Shown here: in pieces, positions 8,504 to 17,600 of the stretch
Position numbering within the stretch: position 1 is the stretch's first letter
Layout: every line of letters starts with the position of its first letter
Position numbers and translations under genes: made by a program
Notes under the pieces: generated by a model
Databases searched by the model: none
What the model was told of the DNA's origin: nothing
Seen by the model: the letters and a program-made list of their open reading frames with translations, nothing else
From: Acidobacteriaceae bacterium
GTDB taxonomy: Bacteria > Acidobacteriota > Terriglobia > Terriglobales > Acidobacteriaceae
Assembly: GCA_903642225.1 (NCBI GenBank)
Contig: CAHJWI010000017.1
Span: 1-64,000 of the forward strand
DNA length: 64,000 nt
Direction: 5' to 3'

Positions 8504-9263
8504 GTCCCCAATCTATAGCTGGTTCTGTGATTTTTGCCGAAAGCCTGCTCACAGATGTCCGTCATGCCGGTTGCGATAGCCACGTGTTCACGACCCCACC
8601 CACTCTGCGGCCGGCAATCCCACTACTCTGGGGCAAATTCTATCTGTAGTTTCCTTCGCGCTGGACAACACTGAGGGTGCCCGTCCCGGCCACTTGGCTC
8701 GATGCTGCTTCTTGGGGATGCGACTGGGCCGCAAATTGGTCTATGGGAGCAGGCGCTCGCCGATTTGTCTTATGCGCTTCTGCTCAAAGACGTCGGTTGC
8801 AGCAGCACTCCGCGCGCATGGCCACCGCGTTCGAGGCCGACGATCTGGTGATCAAGCAGCACTTCAAGTTCATCAACCAGGAGAAGCTCGGCAGGCCAAA
8901 CCGCAAGGCCCTCACATTTGTATGGAAGAAGGCCCCGGCCAAGTGACCCGCCGCCTCAAGATCCTCGCCGGCAGCAACCAGCAGGTCCTCGGCATCGGCA
9001 GCGCGACAGGCACGGCAACCGACGTTGGCGCCCTATTCGAACGCAGACCGCAGCCTATGTCCCGATCCGCAACATCACCCTGAACGGCACTGGAGGCACT
9101 GGCTACTCCTGCCCCTGCGAGTACCGGCACCACGGTCGGCAACGGCAACTCCACCTCTGCCGACTCGCAATGGTCCTCTCAATGATATCTGCGTGTACGC
9201 CTATCCTGCACCGTGGCTTTTGATCTGCAAAAAGACTGCCGCCTTGACGGCAGCCTGATGGAC
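8504..9263. other. Gene-poor interval with decayed coding fragments
   Basis: No intact gene is recognisable. Short frames that read like fragments of real proteins change frame along the plus strand: one ends at 8946 with EADDLVIKQHFKFINQEK, another reads LKILAGSNQQVLGIGSAT (about 8958-9011), and a Ser/Thr-rich stretch ends near 9182. The parts cannot be joined without frameshifts. Confidence 0.45.
8821..9183 (+). pseudogene. Unassigned gene remnant(s)
   Basis: From about 8821 the plus strand reads MATAFEADDLVIKQHF and continues with protein-like composition to a TGA at 8944. A second piece (LAGSNQQVLGIGSATGTATD) follows in another frame, and a third (ATPAPASTGTTVGNGNS, ending in TGA near 9182) in yet another. 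The last resembles a low-complexity linker from a secreted protein. I do not know the parent families. Chance open frames in GC-rich DNA remain possible. Confidence 0.3.
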
Positions 9264-10160
9264 TTAAGCGATTCCCATGCCACCGGTGACGCCGTAGATT
9301 TCCCCGGTGGTGTAGCTGCTCTCCTGCGAAGCGAGGAGGACATATGTTGGAGCCAATTCCACCGGCTGTCCTGGCCGTTTGAATGGGGTGCTCTCACCGA
9401 GCTTCTTCAGCTTGTCCTTGTCGCCATCTGCCTCCTGGAGAGGCGTCCACACCGGCCCCGGTGCGACAGCATTGATGCGGATGCCGTGGTCTTCCATGAG
9501 AGGCTTGCTTAAACCTTTGGTGAAGTTTGCGATGGCTGCTTTCGTCATCGCATAGTCGAAGATGTTGGGCGAGGGGTCGTACCCCTGCACGCTGGTGGTG
9601 TTGATGATGGATGCACCCGGCTTCAGGTGCGGGACTGCAGCTTTTGTAATCCAGAACAGCGCATAGACGTTTGTCTTCATAAGTTCGTCGAAGCGCTCCG
9701 TCGATGTCTCGGTGATGCCTTGCGTCTTGCCCATTTTGCCGGCGTTATTGACCAGGATATCCAGGCCGCCAAGCTGTTCGACTGCGTCGGCAACCAGCCG
9801 CTGGCAAAAGCCTTCGTGCGAGATGTCGCCGGGCAACAGCACTGCCTTTCGTCCGGCTTCGCGAATGAATGCGGCGACCTCCTCCGCATCTTTCTGCTCG
9901 GCCGGCAGATAGTTGATCGCAACGTCCGCGCCCTCGCGGGCGAAGGCGATAGCCGCGGCACGGCCGATGCCGGAATCCGCGCCGGTCAACAGGGCTCTGC
10001 GGCCTGCCAGACGGCCCGATCCTTTGTAAGATTTCTCGCCGCAATCAGGCTTTTCACTCATTGCGACTTGTGTGCCGGGGGTGGGCAGGACTTCAACGTT
10101 CTTCGGCGGTCCGGGATATTCGGTGCGCGGGTCTTGTACGGTGGTCAGATCGGTTGGCAT
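9264..10160 (-). CDS. Short-chain dehydrogenase/reductase (YghA-like)
   Basis: A 298-aa NAD(P)-dependent oxidoreductase of the classical SDR superfamily. It has a 50-residue N-terminal extension (PRTEYPGPPK region) typical of the YghA/glucose-ribitol dehydrogenase branch. The cofactor motif TGADSGIG is at 59-66 and NNAG at 138-141. The catalytic set is Ser190, Tyr203 and Lys207 (FDYAMTK). The start is ATG 10160, preceded by TTGAGGAAATC; a longer frame exists upstream to 10328 but reads like leader DNA. Substrate unknown; relatives are linked to general stress. It is the only intact gene within the decayed 8.5-11 kb stretch. Confidence 0.88.
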   Translation of the reverse strand: MPTDLTTVQDPRTEYPGPPKNVEVLPTPGTQVAMSEKPDCGEKSYKGSGRLAGRRALLTGADSGIGRAAAIAFAREGADVAINYLPAEQKDAEEVAAFIREAGRKAVLLPGDISHEGFCQRLVADAVEQLGGLDILVNNAGKMGKTQGITETSTERFDELMKTNVYALFWITKAAVPHLKPGASIINTTSVQGYDPSPNIFDYAMTKAAIANFTKGLSKPLMEDHGIRINAVAPGPVWTPLQEADGDKDKLKKLGESTPFKRPGQPVELAPTYVLLASQESSYTTGEIYGVTGGMGIA

Positions 10161-10334
10161 GATTTCCTCAAACTCAAATGTGAGCTTGTTAGCTGAGATG
10201 CTTCCTGTGATCCAGAGCGAGTATCTTTGCCGCCGCGCACCAGGCCCAGAGATTGGTGGCCATACTATGTGGCGTGTGTGAATCTGTGGCGTATGCACAT
10301 AGCGATCTGGTAATTCACCTGGATTCATCGAGGC

Positions 10335-10585
10335 GTGATAGAAACATGGCTCCGTAGCCTGCTGAGTGGCGATCTTGCAACCATTGTCGTTAAGTGCCGA
10401 AACCCGCGGTCCAAGGATCGGTCGCGACCCTATGCGCTGATGGCGGACCTGCGGAGCAACACCGGCCGGTATTGGCGCGGCCGCAAACGACGACGTATCC
10501 GCTGGGCAAGCTTTTACGCCGCAACCGCACGGTGGCGGCTGTTGGTCTCGTAGCGTTCATAGCGCTGCTCGGGATTGGGACATAG
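10335..10585 (+). pseudogene. Remnant of a bacterial Ser/Thr protein kinase
   Basis: The plus strand shows the tail of a PknB-type kinase domain and its membrane anchor in two frames. One frame carries LATIVVKCRNPRSKDRS followed by YALMADLRSNTG, which matches the usual end of the C-lobe (KCLEKDRSLRYQxAxDMRADLxR). About 40 bases later, in the next frame, comes GKLLRRNRTVAAVGLVAFIALLG, the basic juxtamembrane segment and single TM helix, ending in TAG at 10585. The catalytic part is missing upstream and the sensor region downstream. Such kinases are plentiful in Acidobacteriota. The call is from motif resemblance only. Confidence 0.55.
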
Positions 10586-10666
10586 TCTTCTGGCGGCTAG
10601 GCTTTTAGGTTACGGCAAGTCCCACCAGCCTTATGCTTACTCGCGGCTCGACAGGGACAAGCCTGC

Positions 10667-10858
10667 TCACCCTTTACACCGGTAGGTGGGTACAGCGGCA
10701 CTGTCACCTTTGCGTGCGGAACGCATGGCCGTCAGCGAACCAGCACCGATGGTGACGGTGGTTGTGGCAACCGAGCCGCTCAACGTGACAGTTGCGGGGG
10801 TAAAAATGCACGTAGCGCAGGTCGGCAACGTGACAGCTTCAGGAGGAGGAGCGCAACA
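10667..10858 (-). pseudogene. Remnant of a surface-protein Ig-like C-terminal domain
   Basis: On the minus strand a 63-codon piece reads CIFTPATVTLSGSVATTTV and ends in TGA at 10667. This is the wording of the Ig-like repeat found before the C-terminus of many acidobacterial secreted proteins (C-x-F-x-P-x-x-V-T-L). No start or upstream domain is present, and the frame is closed at both ends. A larger gene has probably been lost here. Confidence 0.45.
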
Positions 10859-11014
10859 CGCAGGTCGTAGCGTTGAGCGTTACCAATCAATAACGAAGTA
10901 CCGCAGCAAACGAACAGCGCAGGAACCTGCCACTACAAGCGACCTCTTCCTGCCTTGGCAAGCAAACCGAAGCGCGCTCACTTCGATAGCATCGGAGAGA
11001 ACGCGGAGGAAGGT

Positions 11015-11431
11015 TTGAAGCAATCGACACACAGCTTAGAAATCACGACCCGGAACCAGGGCCTGTACGAATGCACACCAGCCGTCGAGCAATGGGTGAG
11101 GCAACAGGGCATGCAGACCGGTTTGTTGACGGTGTTCTGTCGGCACACGTCTGCGTCGCTTCTGATCCAGGAGAACGCCGATCCCACTGTACGCGTTGAC
11201 CTTACGGCGTACTTCAACCGTCTCGCGCCAGAGAATGGTCCTTATGCACACGACTCTGAAGGCTCCGATGACATGCCGGCGCATCTGAAGACGGCGCTGA
11301 CGCAGGTGCAGCTCTCGATACCGCTTGTGGACGGCCGACTCGCGCTGGGAACCTGGCAGGGCATTTACCTGTTTGAACACAGGGTGCGGCCCCACCGGCG
11401 ACAGATTGTGCTGCACCTGATTGGGGAATAG
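11015..11431 (+). CDS. YjbQ-family protein (UPF0047)
   Basis: A 138-aa single-domain protein of the YjbQ/UPF0047 family, some of whose members have weak thiamine-phosphate synthase activity. Hallmarks: FCRHTSASLLIQENADP, DDMPAHLK and GTWQGIYLFEHR. I choose TTG 11015 as start because GGAGG sits at 11005-11009 and the resulting length is exactly that of the family; an ATG frame reaching to 10955 runs into decayed DNA. It is convergent with the giant lipoprotein gene. The physiological role is unsettled. Confidence 0.88.
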   Translation: MKQSTHSLEITTRNQGLYECTPAVEQWVRQQGMQTGLLTVFCRHTSASLLIQENADPTVRVDLTAYFNRLAPENGPYAHDSEGSDDMPAHLKTALTQVQLSIPLVDGRLALGTWQGIYLFEHRVRPHRRQIVLHLIGE

Positions 11432-11645
11432 GGGCGCAGCAGCGGCGTGTGTCGTCGGGAGTACGGATGGCAACAAGCCTGGTGCCGCTCCTGAATGAGG
11501 GGCGAGTTGTCAGCCGTCCAGCGGTGATGCTGGAGAGAGCTTGGCAGTGTGGTTTGGAGGATCTGCTGAAGTGCTTGCCGCACGAGAAAATGCTGGTGTG
11601 CGCAAACAAACCGAGGACATACGTTGCTGGCCTGGGTTGGGCCTG

Positions 11646-14600
11646 TTACTGAATGACAATGTCCAGGGCTCCCGATGGGGATGCGCCGGGGTTGATGGCT
11701 ACCAGTACCGCGATCCCTGCGGATGCAAGGTCGGACGCCGGTATATCTACCGTGACATGCGTAGAATCCACCAGCGTTGTAGTTCGATAGCTGCCGTTCC
11801 AGGTGATCGCGACACCCGGCAGGAAGTTGCCGCCGCTGATGGTGAGCAGGGTGTTACCGGAGCCGTGTGTAAGGTTCGGCGATGATCTGCCGGAGAATAG
11901 GGCGGTGGTGCCCGTTGAGAGCAGTTGAGGGAGGACAAAGCCCCCACGCATGAGGTACAGGTGACCGTCGCTGGAGAGCAGGGCCAGGCCGTCCTGTCCC
12001 CAGCGGAGCATTTCCATTTCGCCGTTATAGGGGGTGGTCTTGGCGGCTGCCACACCCAGAGACACAATACCGGACAGCTGATAATTGGTAGCGTTGTAGG
12101 CGGCTATTCCATCCACTGTTGCGCTGTTATTGGCACCGGTTGCTACAGGGAAGAACGCTCGCCCCAGCTCCCGGTCAGCAGCGAACGCGCGTGGCGTGGA
12201 GGAGATGTCGCTGTTGACACCCTGAAACACACCAAGGGGACTTACCGGGCTGGTGGATGGATCGGCGACCGCGCCGGCCCGGCCAAAGATGAGGCCGCGG
12301 TCGATTTTGCTGCAGCCGAGGCTGTTGAGGGTTGAGCCGTTTGTGTAGCCAGTGGTGAGTCCGCCGGCGGAAACGGACGAGCTGTAAAGCTGGTCACCGT
12401 TTGCCACAGTGTCGACGGAATAGAGCCTGCTGGAATCGTAGAAGTTTAGGCAGGTGCCGGCGTAGGTGCTGGTGGTCGCGGTACGGGGGATGGCGGTCCC
12501 AGCACTTTGATTAATGTCGTAAAGCCAGATGCCGGAGGAGGTTCCTCCGTCGATGGCAACCACAGTGTCGGAGTTGGGCAGGGTGGCTATGTCCTGCGGG
12601 GTTACACCTGTGGCTGGGAAGGTGACGTTAAGGTCTGCTGTACCGGTCAACAGGTTGATGCGGGAGAGACCGGCCGTACCGGTGAGCAGGGTATACAGTT
12701 CGTTGCCGTCACTGGAGACGGCCATGCGTGTGGGTTGCGAGCCGACGTGAACCGGTGCTCCCACGGTGCCTGTCTCAGGCTGGATAGCGACGACGGAGTT
12801 GCCGGCGACCGTGGTTGAGTTGGTGTTGACTGAAGCAAAGATGCGGCGGCTGAACGGCTCGTACACGATGCTGTTGGCGAGCACGGACGTGACCGTGTAC
12901 ACGGAAAAGGGTAGCGCGTTCGATACACCGCCACCCGGTGCAGGTGTGCTAACGGTGACGGCGCCCCAGCCAAGTGCCGCGATGCTGGACGCAGGGATCA
13001 CCGCCGTGAGCTGGGTTGCGCTGATGTACGTGGTGGCGAGAGAGGTGCCGTTCCACAGAACGGTAGCGCCACCGGAGAATCCCGATCCCTTTACCGTAAT
13101 GGTGGTGTTGGCCGCACCTGCCTGGATGGAGGACGGGGAGAGCGAGGCCACCGTGGGAGCGACGTTGTAGTGGCTGCCGGTGACCCCCGTGTCGACCTCG
13201 ACGGAATTGTTGATGGGGAGTGGGTCGGTGTTAGAGCCTGTGACTGCCGCGGTGAGAGTGGAGGTGCCGGCATCTGCCTCAAGCACATTGACGGTGACGA
13301 TCGCCGTTGCGCCGTTGGCCAGCGTTCCCAGCGAGCACAGGGTGGGCGAACCGATGCTGCAGGTGCCGAGTGTGGTACTCACCGATGAAACACTTCCAAG
13401 CGACGGGGCGGAGATCTGGACGGCAACGCCGCTGGTGGGAGCACTGCCGTGATTTGTGACCAGAAGGTTGATGGGGACAGCCGTGCCGGTCGGTACGGGA
13501 GTGGAAGACGAGGCGCTTATAGCGAGATCGGACTGGATTGCGCTGACGTCGGTTACAGCGTTGGACTGCACAGAAAAGACGCCCGAGAAGCTTCGGACAG
13601 CAAGTCCGTTTGCGCCCCAGCGGGAGAGACCATTGACGCCTTGCGGGAACGCAATGGTACCGCCGGCAGCCAGTTGGTAGAGCGCCGGCATGTTGAGCGG
13701 GACGGTGCTCGCTTGCAGGGTGTTGTCGGAGAGGTTGAATACCTGGATGCGGCTGAGCGGGTCGTACGGGTTGGACGAGGGCTGGTCGAGCACAAAGATG
13801 CGTCCAGTGCCGGTGTCGGCAAAGGTGGGTCCAATAGCCGCGGTGGTGCCGCTCATTGTGAGCAGGCCGGCCACCGTGCCGGTTTCTGCGTCATAGATGG
13901 CACCGAAGTCGGTGTAAAGTCTGCCGTTGTTCAACTGCATCTCGGGGCTGATGAGGCTGGCCAACGCGGGTGTGCTGTTGGTCGCTTTGTAGCTTAGGCC
14001 GGCACTGCTGAAGGTATAGGTGTTGAGGCCGGTTCCGCCGGAGTATAGCTCGCCAGTTGAAGTGTTTGCCTGGAGTGCGAGAGCGCGAGGTGTGTAACTT
14101 GCCGGACCGGTGTACCTGGTGGGGCTGCCGGCGCTGCGCAGTGTACCGCTGTCGTAAATCGCGAACTGTGGACTGCCTGCCGATGCCTGGACCACTACCG
14201 AATTGGGTGAACCGGGAAGAGCCACAAGCGAAAGTGCGACCGGCGGTAGATCGACATACCCGGTCGACGGGTTCAGGGCGAGTTGGAACTGGAGCCCCGC
14301 CGTGCCTGCGGCAAGGTCGACGCGACGCACGGCGGCAGCGCCGTCCAGACCCACCCACAAGCCCGTTCCGTCCGCAGTGAGGGCGAGCTTGTTCGGCTCA
14401 CTCCCGACATAAATTGGAGATCCCAGCGTACCGGTTGCCGGGTCAAGCGAGACGATAGAGTTGCCCAGCGGAGCTCCGGCTGAACCCGGGATGGAAAGGT
14501 AAAACAATCCATTTGCCGAGTTGTAGACCATGCTGTTGCTGACAACAGGGATGTATGCCGTGAAGTACGCCGTGGAAGAGATACCACCACCCGGTGAGGG

Positions 14601-17600
14601 CGTGACTGCATTGAACGCGTAATTGCCGGGCAGGGCGAGGCTCCCCGCCGGGACGGACACGGTGAGAGTGGTGCTGTTGACGAACGTCGTGGCGAGGGCT
14701 GTGCCGTTGAGCTGTAGTGTCGTGTTTGGCTGGAAGCCGGTGCCGGCGAGACTTAGGGTCTGTGCTGCGTTGATGGCGCCGTATGCCGGGCTGATGCCCG
14801 TGAGCACCGGCGCAGGTGGGTTGGAGATGGTAAAGGTGGCCGTGTTTGAGGTAGTGGGGGTTGCGGTCGGATTGACGACGGTTAGGATGGCGGAACCCAC
14901 ATAGCCGAGCAAGGTTGCCGGCACCTGGACGATGAGGCTGGTTCCGGACAGCGACGTGGCAAGCGATGAGCCGTTCCACTGGACGATGGACGTGCTGCCA
15001 AGGTTTGTGCCGTTCACAGTAAGCGTTGTTGCCGATGCGCCGACAATGGCGGAAGCAGGGCTGATGGAGGTGATGGTCGGGGTGGACGTGCGCTGGCCCA
15101 CCAGCAGTGTGAACGGGGCCGACACGCGGTTGGAGGGTGCGGGGTTGGTGACCGTGATGGCGAGAAGAGCGGCGGCGGACTGGTCTGCGACGGTAAGCGC
15201 AAAGGTGACGCTTGTGACGCTGCGGTATGAGGTCACGCGCGAGGCACCGTTGACCTGGACCGTAGCACCAGCAAGGTAATTCGCCCCCGTGACGGTGACC
15301 TGCGTTGGCGTTGATACCCCGATGGAAACGCTGGCCGGTGTAAGCGCGGTGATGGTGGGTTGCAGGTAGGCGACGGACACCGAGACTGCTGAAGAGGTGC
15401 CGCCACCCGGAGCCGCGTTGACGACAATGATGCTGAGCGTGCTGGCCGACGCCTGCTCCGCCGCTGTAAGGGCGACGGTGAGTTGAGTTGGGCTAACAAA
15501 CGTGGCTGCGTGGGAGACGCCGTTTACCTGGACGGTGGAGGTGGAGACAAAGCCGGAGCCGGTGAGCGTGACGGGCGTGCCGGTAGCGCCTCCAACTGCA
15601 ACCGCAGTTGGCGAGGCGGCGGTCAAGACTGGCAGAGGATTGGTCACCGGGAGAGACACTGCCGCCGTGGTTCCCCCACCTGGAGCTGCGTTCGTGACGG
15701 TCACGTGGAGAGTGGACGCGACAGCCTGGTCAGCGACGAGGGTGGTGAAGGTTAATTGCGTCGCGCTCTTGAAGGTTGTTAGGTGCGGCGTACCGTTCAC
15801 CATGACCGCTGAACCGGCGATGAAGTTGGATCCTGTAACCGTGATGGTAGAGGTGCTGCCACTGGTGCTTACGGCGAGGGTGCCGGGAGCAAGCGTAATG
15901 GGTCCAGGCAGCGGATTTGCAATCGTGATGGTTGCGCTGCCGGTGCTGCCACCACCGGGTGTGGGATTAGCGGCAACGACGCTTAGGGTGGTCGCAGTGG
16001 CCTGCTCTGCCGCGGTGAGTGCGATGGTGAGCCGGGTTGCGCTCACGTAGCTGGCAGTGTGGGCGACGCCGGCTACGGTGACGGCGGCACCTCGGACGAA
16101 TGCCGTTCCGCTGACCGTGACGGTGGTCGGCGTCGTGGTGCCAACCGGGATGGAGCTCGGGCTGACGGTGATGGCGCTGCCTGGCGCCGGGTTGTTGACC
16201 GCGATGGTGGCGACATTCGAGAAACCGCCGCCTGGGCTGGGGTTCGTCACTGTCAGGCTTAGAACGCCACCTGTGGCCTGTTCTGCCACGGACAGGTTCA
16301 GAGCCAGCGATGTTGCACTGGCAAAGGTCGTCGCATGCACAATACCGTTGACGGAAACGACAGCACCTGTAACAAAGCGGCTGCCAGTGACGGTGATGGA
16401 AGTCGTTGCAGACGTTCCGGCGAGCACGGCACTGGGCGCAAGGCTGGCAATGACCGGTACGGGATTTTGTACGTGGAATGTGACAGCAGCCGAGGTCCCA
16501 CCGCCAGGTGCCGGCGTGAACACCGAAATGGGGAGATCGACGGCTGTCGCCTGGTCGGCGACTGTGAGTTGCGTTGTGAGCAGGATGGCACTGACAAACG
16601 CTGTTGTACGTGGGTTGCCGTTGACTTGAACGACCGTTGCTTGAACGAAGCCGGATCCAGCGATTGCGACCGTGAGTGGAACGGTTGCACCAGCCGTGGA
16701 ACCGGAGGGTGAAAGGGTCAGAGTTCCAGGGACGGGATTGACTACCGGGAGTTGCACGGTATTCGAGGTTCCGCCGCCCGGTGTCGGATTGGTCACAGAC
16801 ACGGCGAGAGTGCCGGTGGCTGCCTGGTCCGCCGCAAGCAGCTGCGCCGTGATCTGCGTGGTGCTGAGCAGGGTGGTCGCTCGTGCACTGCCGTTAACCA
16901 GAACCCTGACGCCCGGCTCAAAGTTGCTGCCGGAGATGGAGAGTAGCGAGGGAACGGCGGCCACAGCGACGGAGGCCGGGGAGACCGCGATGGTGCCTGG
17001 TACTGGGTTGCTAAGGACGATGCTTACAGCTGCGGTGACACCGCCGCCTGGCAACGGGTTGCCGACGGCGATCGTCAAGGTACCCGGCGTTGCAAGGTCG
17101 GTAGCGGAGAGAACGAACGTGAGACTTGTGGAAGTTACCGACGATGTGGACCGCGACTTTCCGTTGACGAGTACAGATGAGCTCGCGACGAAACTGCTGC
17201 CGGACACAGCCACTGTGACCGGCGTGGTGGTGCCAGCAACGATTGTGGTGGGAGAGACAGAGATGGAGCCAGGCTGCGGATTGGCGACAGTGATGGTCGA
17301 AGCCGGAGACGAGCCGCCGCCGGGGCCGGGGTTGGCCACAACGACCGGCAGTGTTCCGGCGGTGGTGAGGTCCGCAGTCGTGAGTGTGAAAGTAAGTCTA
17401 GTTGCGCTGGTGTAGGTGGCAGCACGCGACGTTCCGCCTACCAGAACGGCAGAACCCGAGACGAAATTGGTGCCATTCACAGCCACCGCCACCGGCCCCG
17501 ACGTACCCAAAAGGATGGTGGAGGGCGACAACACGAGGGTGCCCGGAACCGGGTTGGCCACGGTGAGCGTTGCCGCTGGCGACGACAGGGCACCTGACGG

